Notes under the pieces: model-generated
Told to the model about the DNA's origin: nothing
The model's database searches: none
What the model saw: only the letters and a program-made list of their open reading frames with translations
From: CAYJFG01 sp964369405
GTDB taxonomy: Bacteria > Bacillota > Clostridia > Oscillospirales > Acutalibacteraceae
Length of the DNA: 64,000 nucleotides
Direction: 5' to 3'
Assembly: GCA_964369405.1 (NCBI GenBank)
Contig: CAYJGB010000005.1
Span: forward strand, 1 to 64,000
Position numbers and translations under genes: made by a program
Shown: positions 56,854 to 64,000 of the stretch, piece after piece
Position numbering within the stretch: the first letter of the stretch is position 1
How the letters are laid out: every line of letters begins with the position of its first letter

Positions 56854-57411
56854 ATGTCTGAAGCAGTTAACACGATTATCAGAAAAGAAAGCACAATAGC
56901 ACTGATTAGTGGAGAGGAAAAAACACAAAAGTGTTTAGAGTTTTTAAAAAAATGTCTTGCGTACAGTGGGGCAGTGATTACAAGCGAAAATGTATCGATA
57001 AACACAAATAATGCACATTGTTTAAGCGAAGTAACATTTGAATATAAAGAAGTACATGACAATTTAGTTATTGTAGCTGATGAAACTACTCGAAATCTAA
57101 GCGAGGAAACTTTAAATGATTTTGAAGAAGTTATGATACCTTATAATTACAAAAATGATGAATATCAAAATATCAATGGAAGAGTAATAAAATATTCGGC
57201 TTGCGATTATGATGCAGATGTAATAGCAACAGATATAGTTGATAATGAAGAAACAACAAGTTTTAAGATGCTTTCAGGTGGAGCGAAAACAGATATTATA
57301 ATTTGTTCAAAGACAATTCTTCCAACTGAATGTTTATTAGCGATTATCTATGCAATGGTTAAAATAGGTATGGACTTAAGCGATATAGTTAAATTGATGT
57401 CAGAATTATAA
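56854..57411 (+). CDS. Degenerate Mur-ligase-like protein lacking the ATP site
   Basis: A 185-residue protein whose C-terminal half resembles the end of the central domain of MurE/MurF: VIKYSACDYDADVIATDI, then EETTSFKML, then a helix ending GMDLSDIVKLMSEL. Near the N-terminus, the position of the ATP loop (GTNGKTTT in MurE) reads SGEEKTQK. The catalytic loop and the whole C-terminal ligase domain are missing. It sits between the PBP gene and mraY, where murE/murF normally lie. Probably a remnant or repurposed protein, not an active ligase. The assignment is by eye. Confidence 0.55.
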   Translation: MSEAVNTIIRKESTIALISGEEKTQKCLEFLKKCLAYSGAVITSENVSINTNNAHCLSEVTFEYKEVHDNLVIVADETTRNLSEETLNDFEEVMIPYNYKNDEYQNINGRVIKYSACDYDADVIATDIVDNEETTSFKMLSGGAKTDIIICSKTILPTECLLAIIYAMVKIGMDLSDIVKLMSEL

Positions 57412-57429
57412 TATTGGAGGAAAGATATA

Positions 57430-58467
57430 ATGGACGCTTTGTGGGTTATTATTGCTGCTTTAGTATCGTTTGCTTTAGCAGGTATTTTAGGTAAATTTTT
57501 TGTACCGTTTTTAAGAAAACTAAAGTATGGGCAAACAATACTTGATATAGGGCCTAAATGGCATAAAGCTAAACAAGGCACTCCTACTATGGGAGGGATT
57601 ATATTTATAATAAGCTCAGTAGTAGTAACTGGTTTGTTGATTTTAATATTAAATATAGTTACTGTAGGTTCTAATACTTCAGCTATTCAAGAGGGCTTAG
57701 CACTAGCTTCAATTAACACAATTAGAGTTGTTCAAGGGTTATTAATGGCTATTTGCTATGGCGCAATTGGGTTTATAGATGATTATATTAAAGTTGTTAA
57801 GAAAAGAAATTTAGGACTTACATCTTCTCAAAAATTATTGTTACAATTTTTAGTAGCTGCTGGATTTTTATTTTCTATATATATGACAGGAGGTACTAGT
57901 GCTACATTAATACCTTTTATAGGTGTTGTTGATTTTGGTATTGCTTATTGGATTGTGTCTGCTATTGTTATAGTTGGAGTTGTTAATGCAGTTAATTTAT
58001 CAGATGGAATAGATGGGCTTGTAGGTTCTATGACATTTTTTGCATCATTAATATTTATGTTGATTGCAACTCTTATGACATCTCTTGGAACTGGTATTAT
58101 GGCAGCTGCACTTGCCGGTGCATGTTTAGGATTTTTATTTTGGAACTTCTACCCTGCGAAAGTTTTTATGGGCGACACAGGCTCACTTTTCTTAGGAGGG
58201 TATTTGTGTGCATTAGCATTCATGATAAATATGCCAATTATCGTAATACCAATAGCTATAATATATATATTTGAAATGTTTTCCGTAATATTGCAAGTAG
58301 GATATTTTAAAATGACAAAAGGAAAAAGATTATTTAAGATGAGTCCTGTACATCATCATTTTGAGATGTGTGGCTGGTCAGAGATAAAAATAGTAAGTGT
58401 GTTTAGTGTAGCTACAGCAGTAGCAGGGATTATAGCGTTACTGTGTGTTATATTTGGAATATTATAA
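57430..58467 (+). CDS. mraY: Phospho-N-acetylmuramoyl-pentapeptide transferase
   Basis: A 345-residue multi-pass enzyme making lipid I. GTPTMGGI, GFIDDYIKVVKKRNLGL (Asp-rich motif), NLSDGIDGL, FMGDTGSLFLGG and HHHFEMCGWSE are conserved. It is a little longer than usual because of a loop near residues 75-95. TTGGAGG precedes its ATG. Confidence 0.97.
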   Translation: MDALWVIIAALVSFALAGILGKFFVPFLRKLKYGQTILDIGPKWHKAKQGTPTMGGIIFIISSVVVTGLLILILNIVTVGSNTSAIQEGLALASINTIRVVQGLLMAICYGAIGFIDDYIKVVKKRNLGLTSSQKLLLQFLVAAGFLFSIYMTGGTSATLIPFIGVVDFGIAYWIVSAIVIVGVVNAVNLSDGIDGLVGSMTFFASLIFMLIATLMTSLGTGIMAAALAGACLGFLFWNFYPAKVFMGDTGSLFLGGYLCALAFMINMPIIVIPIAIIYIFEMFSVILQVGYFKMTKGKRLFKMSPVHHHFEMCGWSEIKIVSVFSVATAVAGIIALLCVIFGIL

Positions 58468-58596
58468 AAATATATTATAAAGACAGATTATAATAAATTA
58501 CTTACTGTAGCGTTTAAACTTTTTTGTTGTCGTAAGATGACTAGAAAAAATAATAAAAGTTTATATGTTATAAAATTAGGTTGGTGGTGTAAACAA

Positions 58597-59880
58597 GTGC
58601 AAATAAATTATCCTATACAATATGATTCTCAAAGAAGAAGAGAAGAGCAAGAGAAAAACATAAAAGAAAAATCAAGATTAAAATATGCAGTTGAAAAAGA
58701 AACTCAACAAAAAGATAAAAATGTGAGTGAAGATAATAAAATAAAAAAACTATTTAATGACTTTTTTAGTGGGATATCTGGAATAGACCCAATTTTCTTA
58801 GTTACTGTAATTGTGTTAATGGTTATAGGACTTATAATGCTTTATTCAGCAAGCTATCCATCTGCTTACTTTAGTGGAGAAAATAGTAATTCATATTTAG
58901 TTAGACAATTAGGCTTTGCAGTTATAGGTATTGTTGCAATGCTTTTTTTAGCAGTTTTTGATTACCATAAATTTCATAAAATGGCTGTTGTTATAATGGG
59001 TATTGCTATGCTTTTAATGGTAGTAGTTTTGTTTATGCCGTCTGAATCTGGCGTTAGACGTTGGATTGGAATTGGTCCAATCACAATTCAAGCATCAGAG
59101 ATTTTAAAATTTGCTGTTGTTTTGTTTTTAGCTCATTGGAGTTCTGTCTATTTTTATAGAATGAATACTTTTAAGCATGGTGTTTTACCAGCGTTGATTA
59201 TATGGGTAAGCTCAGCGATACTTCTGTTTTTTGAACCTCACTACTCTGGTATAGTTATTATTACTTTACTTATATTTGTTATGATGTTTGCTGGTGGAGT
59301 TAAATTAAGATATTTTGTTATAGGTGGAATAGCACTTGGTGTTATATTTTTAATTGCTTACTCTACAGGATTGCTCAGTTATGCTATGGAGCGTATGGGT
59401 GGTTGGGGTCAAGCACTTATTTATACAACTGATGATATGTGGCAAGATACGTGGCAAACTAGAAACTCAATGTATGCTATAGGCTCAGGTGGTCTTTGGG
59501 GGTTAGGTATTGGACAGTCAAGACAGAAATATTTGTATCTCCCAGAACCTCAAAATGACTTTATTTTCGCAATTGTTTGTGAAGAGTTAGGTGTTATCGG
59601 TGCGAGTGTAATACTTGCTATCTTTGCATTTTTAGTTATTAGGGGCATATATATATCAATTAAAGCTAAAGATAAATTTGGTACACTTTTAGGAATAGGC
59701 ATTACTGCTCAAGTTGGTATTCAAGTTGTGCTTAATATATTAGTTATTACTGACTGGCTACCAAATACTGGTATCAGTTTACCGTTTTTTAGTTATGGTG
59801 GCAGCTCGCTTATTATGCTTTTAGCAGAAATGGGTATAGTGCTATCGATTTCAAAGACATCATATATCAATAAAAGATAA
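58597..59880 (+). CDS. ftsW: FtsW/RodA-family lipid II polymerase
   Basis: A 427-residue SEDS glycosyltransferase partnering the PBP. After a hydrophilic tail of about 65 residues come about ten membrane segments. Motifs: MLYSAS, GVRRWIGIGPITIQASEILK, EPHYSG, YLPEPQNDFIFAIVCEELG and ISLPFFSYGGSSL. I prefer GTG 58597; an upstream ATG (58537) has no ribosome site. Context (mraY, murG) supports FtsW over RodA. Confidence 0.9.
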   Translation: MQINYPIQYDSQRRREEQEKNIKEKSRLKYAVEKETQQKDKNVSEDNKIKKLFNDFFSGISGIDPIFLVTVIVLMVIGLIMLYSASYPSAYFSGENSNSYLVRQLGFAVIGIVAMLFLAVFDYHKFHKMAVVIMGIAMLLMVVVLFMPSESGVRRWIGIGPITIQASEILKFAVVLFLAHWSSVYFYRMNTFKHGVLPALIIWVSSAILLFFEPHYSGIVIITLLIFVMMFAGGVKLRYFVIGGIALGVIFLIAYSTGLLSYAMERMGGWGQALIYTTDDMWQDTWQTRNSMYAIGSGGLWGLGIGQSRQKYLYLPEPQNDFIFAIVCEELGVIGASVILAIFAFLVIRGIYISIKAKDKFGTLLGIGITAQVGIQVVLNILVITDWLPNTGISLPFFSYGGSSLIMLLAEMGIVLSISKTSYINKR

Positions 59881-59901
59881 TTATAAAGTGGGTGTTGTTG
59901 G

Positions 59902-61029
59902 TTGAGAATTTTATTTGTAGGTGGAGGTACGGCTGGACATATTAACCCAGCTATTGCAGTTGCAAATTATATAAAACAAAAAAATCCAGATTCATCAATT
60001 CTGTACATAGGTGCAAAAGGTGGAATGGAAGAAAGACTAGTACCTCAAGCAGGTATTGAATTTAAAAGTATATCTGTGTCAGGGTTTAAAAGAAGTTTTT
60101 CACCGTCTGCTATTAAACATAATGTAGGAACAGTTAAAAAAGCAATTACATCAAGTGGAGAAGCTAAAAAAATTATTAAAGAATTTAAACCAGATTTATG
60201 CATGGGTACTGGTGGATATGTAAGCGGTCCTGTAGTTAGAATAGCTGCTAAAATGGGTATTAAAACTATAATTCACGAGCAAAATGCATTTCCTGGAGTT
60301 ACTAATAAAATGCTTTCTAAACATGCAAAGCAAGTTATGTTAGCTATGCCTGTAGCTCAAGAGAGATTTCCTAAATATGCAAAATGTGTAAATACAGGTA
60401 ATCCAGTTAGAAACGAAATTATACTAGCCGATAAAGAAAGCTGTAAAAAAGAGTTAGGGCTTGATAATAGACCTGTTATATTGTCTTTTGGTGGTAGCTT
60501 AGGTGCTAGAAAAATCAATGAAAATATTGCTGATTTAATAGTAAGAAGTGCAAAAGACGGTAAGTATCAAATAATCCATGCGTATGGTCAGTATGGTAGA
60601 TGGTTACCAGACTTACTTGCTGAAAAAGGTGTAGATATAAGCAAATGTAGCAATTTAGATATTAGAGAATATATTAATAATATGTCAACTTGTTTAGCAA
60701 GTGCAGATATAGTTATTTGTAGGGCTGGTGCTATAACTCTAAGCGAGTTACAAGTGCAAGGGAAACCTTCCGTATTAATACCTTCACCAAACGTTGCAGA
60801 AAATCATCAGTACCATAATGCTATGAGTATGGTGAATATGAATGCTGCAAGTATATTAGAAGAAAAAGATATAACAGAAACATCAATTACAATAAAAGTT
60901 GATGAAATATTAAACGATAAAAACAAATTAAATCTATACAGCCAAAACGCAAAAAAAATGGCAGTGACAGATGCTAACCAAAGAATATACTCAGTTATAA
61001 AAAAAGTTATAAATGGTACAGTATATTAA
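59902..61029 (+). CDS. murG: UDP-GlcNAc-undecaprenoyl-pentapeptide transferase
   Basis: A 375-residue GT-B glycosyltransferase making lipid II. GGGTAGHINPAIA at the start, HEQNAFPGVTNK, SFGGSLGARKIN and SADIVICRAGAITLSEL are conserved. It starts at TTG directly before RILFVGGG. It follows ftsW by 21 bases. Confidence 0.95.
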   Translation: MRILFVGGGTAGHINPAIAVANYIKQKNPDSSILYIGAKGGMEERLVPQAGIEFKSISVSGFKRSFSPSAIKHNVGTVKKAITSSGEAKKIIKEFKPDLCMGTGGYVSGPVVRIAAKMGIKTIIHEQNAFPGVTNKMLSKHAKQVMLAMPVAQERFPKYAKCVNTGNPVRNEIILADKESCKKELGLDNRPVILSFGGSLGARKINENIADLIVRSAKDGKYQIIHAYGQYGRWLPDLLAEKGVDISKCSNLDIREYINNMSTCLASADIVICRAGAITLSELQVQGKPSVLIPSPNVAENHQYHNAMSMVNMNAASILEEKDITETSITIKVDEILNDKNKLNLYSQNAKKMAVTDANQRIYSVIKKVINGTVY

Positions 61030-61125
61030 AAATCAAGCATAAAAATCAAATTAGTAACATAATATCTAATTATTGCATAAAATATGAAGTAAGTACTTTT
61101 ATTAGCAATTGGAAGGATGTTGTGT

Positions 61126-62379
61126 ATGCCTAAATTTGTTATAGAAGAATCAAATAGATTAAATGGAAGTATAACAGTTCAAGGAGCAAAAAATAGTGCG
61201 CTACCAATTTTGGCAGCCACTATATTATGTGGTGATAGATGTGTGTTACATAATTGTCCTAAATTATCTGATGTAGAAACTTGTATTAAAATATTAAGAT
61301 ATTTAGGAGCAGATGTTTTAAGAGATGGAAATACAATTACAGTAGATACTAAGTATATCGATAGGTTCGATATTCCAGACGAGCTTATGCGAGAAATGAG
61401 GTCGTCTATTGTGTTTTTAGGTGCAATAGTCGCACGTATGGGAATGGCTAGATTATCATTACCTGGTGGGTGCGAGTTAGGGCCTAGACCTATAGACTTA
61501 CATTTAAAAGCTATGCGACTTTTGGGTGTCAAAATATTAGACTATTATGGTATAATAGACTGCGAAACACCAAACGGCATAAAAGGTAGTACAGTGTCGC
61601 TGTCTTTTCCAAGTGTAGGAGCGACAGAAAACATAATGTTGTGTGCAGTGCTTGCACAAGGTACAACTATTATCACTAATGCTGCAAGAGAGCCAGAAAT
61701 TTGTGACCTTGCCGACTTTTTAATCGGATGTGGTGCGAAAATTAGTGGAGCAGGAGAAGGTACAATTTATATTGATGGCGTAGAAAAATTAAGTGGATAT
61801 CAACACAGCATAATACCAGATAGAATTGTAGCAACAACATATATGACAGCTACAGCAATTACTGGTGGAGCAGTTGAACTTAAAAACATAGTAACAAATC
61901 ATTTGAGTGCAATAATACCGATTATAGAAGAAACAGGTTGTACTGTTAAAATCAACAGAAATAGTTTATATATAAAAGCCCCATTTAAATTACGCAGTCC
62001 AAAGATAATTAGAACAATGCCGTACCCTGGATTTCCAACAGATGCACAAGCTCCACTTATGGCAATGGCGACAATGTGTGACGGAACAAGCTTGTTTGTA
62101 GAAAACATATTTGAGAGTAGATATAAGCATGTAGGAGAACTTACAAGGCTAGGAGCAACTATAAAAGTAGAAGGCAGAGTAGCAGTTGTAGAGGGTGTAG
62201 ATAAGCTGTATGGTGCAAAAGTAGAGGCTCAAGATTTAAGAGGAGGAGCAGCACTAGTAGTAGCAGGACTTGCAACAAAAGAAAAAACTGAGATAAATGG
62301 TATAAAATTTATTGAGCGAGGGTATGAAAATTTGGAACTAAATTTATCATCAGTAGGTGCAAATATAAAGAAAATATAG
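61126..62379 (+). CDS. murA: UDP-N-acetylglucosamine 1-carboxyvinyltransferase
   Basis: First committed enzyme of peptidoglycan synthesis. A 417-residue EPSP-synthase-like protein with QGAKNSALP (Lys22), the catalytic cysteine in LPGGCELGPRPIDLH (about residue 117) and MPYPGFPTDAQAPLMA. The Cys implies sensitivity to fosfomycin. ATG 61126 is preferred because GGAAGGAT lies 8 bases upstream. Confidence 0.96.
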   Translation: MPKFVIEESNRLNGSITVQGAKNSALPILAATILCGDRCVLHNCPKLSDVETCIKILRYLGADVLRDGNTITVDTKYIDRFDIPDELMREMRSSIVFLGAIVARMGMARLSLPGGCELGPRPIDLHLKAMRLLGVKILDYYGIIDCETPNGIKGSTVSLSFPSVGATENIMLCAVLAQGTTIITNAAREPEICDLADFLIGCGAKISGAGEGTIYIDGVEKLSGYQHSIIPDRIVATTYMTATAITGGAVELKNIVTNHLSAIIPIIEETGCTVKINRNSLYIKAPFKLRSPKIIRTMPYPGFPTDAQAPLMAMATMCDGTSLFVENIFESRYKHVGELTRLGATIKVEGRVAVVEGVDKLYGAKVEAQDLRGGAALVVAGLATKEKTEINGIKFIERGYENLELNLSSVGANIKKI

Positions 62380-62439
62380 TATAATAAGTAAGATATGCGT
62401 AATAGATTAATTAGATAGTAGTTTAAAGGATGTATATAA

Positions 62440-63693
62440 ATGGATAATAGAGAGAATAGAAATAGAGGTAGTAATAACAGACAAAGCGAGAATATAAACA
62501 GAAGACATAGAAGAGTTAGCAAACCAGAAGATGAAGAGTATGAAAATCTTGCAAAAAGAAAAACAAGAGTATCTGATAAACCTGTAGAGCATGAGTTTTA
62601 CGTAGATGAAAGAAAACCAATATCTAATGTTAAGGCTAAAAATTCAAAATCAAATCGCAAGAAAAAAGAAAAGAAAAACAAACCTCCTATGTCTCAAAAA
62701 ACTAGAAAAATAATAAATATTGTAATATGTTCAGTTATTATATTAGTAGTAATAACAGTAGGGGTTATATTGTCACTTACAGTGTTGTTTAGAACTGAAA
62801 ATATAACAGCAGAAAAATCTAAGCATTATTCAGAAGAGCAGATAGTAAGTGCCTGTGGTATAGAGTATGGAGAAAACTTATTTACTAGCGATAAAAAAAC
62901 TGCTGAAGAAAAGATACAAACGCAGTTGCCTTATGTAGAAACAGCTGAAATAAATATAAAAATTCCAGACACATTAGTAATAGAAGTTGTTGAAGCAAAC
63001 CCTGCATATGTAATTGAGAATAATGGCGAATTTATTATTATAAGTGGAGAAGGTAAAGTGTTAGAAATAGCACAAGAAAATACTTTTGATATTCCATTAG
63101 TAAAAATAAATGGTAAAGTGATTGCTAAAGCAGGTGAAATAGTAGAGTTTGAAAAAGATTATATTTTCAGTGCAATAACAGAAATTAATAAAAGTATAGA
63201 AGATAACAAATTTTATGGCATTGAAGAAATAAGTGTTGAAAGCTCTACAAATATTACACTGAATTATAGCAATAGAATTAAAATAATTTTAGGATTGCCA
63301 ATTGATATCGAATATAAAATAATTACAGCTAAAGAAATCATAGAACAAAAACTAAGTAAAACTGATATAGGTGTTTTAGATGTGTCTGACTGTAATAATG
63401 ATATAAAAGCATCATACTTCAACCCAGACCCAACAGTGTTTGAAGAAGAAGCAAAAGAAGATGATGACAATACAGAAGAACCAACTCAAGATGTTACAGA
63501 AGAGTCAACTGAATATCAAACTGAATATCAAACAGAGGAAACAACTTCTACAGAGTATACAACAGAATATGAAACGGAGTATCCAACACAAGAGGAAACA
63601 CAAGAAAGCACAACAGAATACTATACAGACTATGTTCAAGACGGCAGTAGCTATGAACAAACAACAACTGTAGATGAAAATATTTATTATTAA
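62440..63693 (+). CDS. ftsQ: Cell division protein FtsQ/DivIB
   Basis: A 417-residue bitopic protein of the division complex. A charged cytoplasmic region (about 1-88), one membrane helix (about 89-113), then a POTRA domain (ITAEKSKHYSEEQIVSACGIEYGENLF) and the FtsQ beta domain. The last 73 residues are rich in Thr, Glu, Tyr and Gln with repeated TEYQ/TEY units and end ENIYY; this tail is low-complexity and probably unfolded outside the membrane. It precedes ftsZ. Confidence 0.88.
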   Translation: MDNRENRNRGSNNRQSENINRRHRRVSKPEDEEYENLAKRKTRVSDKPVEHEFYVDERKPISNVKAKNSKSNRKKKEKKNKPPMSQKTRKIINIVICSVIILVVITVGVILSLTVLFRTENITAEKSKHYSEEQIVSACGIEYGENLFTSDKKTAEEKIQTQLPYVETAEINIKIPDTLVIEVVEANPAYVIENNGEFIIISGEGKVLEIAQENTFDIPLVKINGKVIAKAGEIVEFEKDYIFSAITEINKSIEDNKFYGIEEISVESSTNITLNYSNRIKIILGLPIDIEYKIITAKEIIEQKLSKTDIGVLDVSDCNNDIKASYFNPDPTVFEEEAKEDDDNTEEPTQDVTEESTEYQTEYQTEETTSTEYTTEYETEYPTQEETQESTTEYYTDYVQDGSSYEQTTTVDENIYY

Positions 63694-63765
63694 AGCAAAT
63701 AATAAGAGTATTTAAGCAAAAATTAAATAAAATGTTGTATTTTACGAAAAAATTTAAATTAAATA

Positions 63766-63794
63766 TTGAATTTTTTGTAATCTTATGATAAAGT
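63766..63794 (+). promoter_or_regulatory. Weak promoter candidate for ftsZ
   Basis: TTGAAT, a 17-base spacer, then TAAAGT, about 100 bases before ftsZ. Only a moderate match; the 201-base gap shows no strong terminator. Confidence 0.35.
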
Positions 63795-63894
63795 ATATAG
63801 TAGACTTGTTGTAATTGTATTTTAAAAGTAAAATATAAATTGAAGATAAAAAGAAACAGTCTTTTATAAGGCTTAAATTTAGGAGGAATTTCAA

Positions 63895-64000
63895 ATGGCT
63901 TTTGAACTTGAAAGAGAAAATAGTAATAGTGACCCAATAATTAAAGTTATTGGTGTAGGTGGTGGCGGTGGAAACGCTGTTAATCGCATGGTTAAAATGG
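63895..64000 (+). CDS. ftsZ: Cell division protein FtsZ (3' truncated)
   Basis: The first 35 codons of the tubulin-like GTPase that forms the Z-ring. KVIGVGGGGGNAVNRMV is the diagnostic N-terminal nucleotide-binding segment. Strong TTAGGAGGA precedes the ATG. The gene runs off the window. Confidence 0.93.
   Translation, partial: MAFELERENSNSDPIIKVIGVGGGGGNAVNRMVKM

Noticed and set aside
63440..63673. Lys/Gln-rich + strand ORF within the ftsQ tail
   Set aside because: Out-of-frame reading of the repetitive FtsQ tail; no ribosome site and no independent support.
1..64000. CRISPR arrays, phage genes, transposases, tRNA or rRNA genes
   Set aside because: Looked for on both strands by eye; none recognised.

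Overview
This 64 kb window is an AT-rich chromosomal segment from a low-G+C Gram-positive bacterium. It is best placed in Clostridia and looks Lachnospiraceae-like. The placement rests on gene order, strong GGAGG-type ribosome sites with frequent TTG and GTG starts, the prpC-prkC-rsgA-thiN block, a remA homologue, and a Firmicutes-type mraZ-rsmH-ftsL-PBP division cluster. Nearly everything is housekeeping and runs on the + strand. The single clear exception is a superoxide dismutase-like gene at 30.7-31.3 kb. I saw no rRNA, tRNA, CRISPR array, phage or transposase gene.

Layout: 1-2.6 kb, three tandem type I signal peptidases, the first cut by the window edge. 2.7-7.8 kb, rbgA, rnhB, yraN, a dipeptidase, threonine synthase and a phosphoesterase. 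8.0-14.6 kb, the protein quality-control cluster tig-clpP-clpX-lon-engB. 14.7-17.2 kb, a polar amino-acid ABC transporter whose binding protein has its two halves in swapped order (a circular permutation). 17.4-30.7 kb, the conserved block yicC-remA-gmk-rpoZ-priA-def-fmt-yugP-rsmB-rlmN-prpC-prkC-rsgA-thiN. 30.7-37.0 kb, the reverse-strand SOD-like gene, a TtcA-like enzyme, a TepA/ClpP-like protease, uppP and ftsK. 37.1-39.0 kb, rpsB-tsf behind a structured leader. 39.0-41.2 kb, a short repeat and two glycosyltransferases. 41.2-47.8 kb, era, a small YqzL-like gene, recO, mutS2, a membrane protein, rimM and trmD. 48.0-51.9 kb, HPr, uvrC, rsmD, coaD and a coiled-coil protein. 52.0-64.0 kb, the division and cell-wall cluster mraZ-rsmH-ftsL-PBP-(Mur-like remnant)-mraY-ftsW-murG-murA-ftsQ-ftsZ.

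The genes serve translation and ribosome maturation (rbgA, era, rsgA, rimM, trmD, rlmN, rsmB, rsmD, def, fmt, rpsB, tsf), protein quality control, DNA repair and replication restart (priA, recO, mutS2, uvrC), Ser/Thr phosphosignalling, and peptidoglycan synthesis with division. Compared with textbook Firmicutes order, several genes are missing where expected: murD/E/F near mraY, coaBC near priA, rplS after trmD, and pyrH-frr after tsf.

Most worth a second look: the circularly permuted binding protein; a small degenerate Mur-ligase-like protein where murE/murF normally lie; a three-way-junction RNA-like structure between ftsL and the PBP gene; a three-helix leader before rpsB; four 10-bp-phased putative MraZ boxes; a pair of MITE-like repeats; and an era promoter that appears to fire from within the preceding terminator. 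All calls were made by eye, without database searches.
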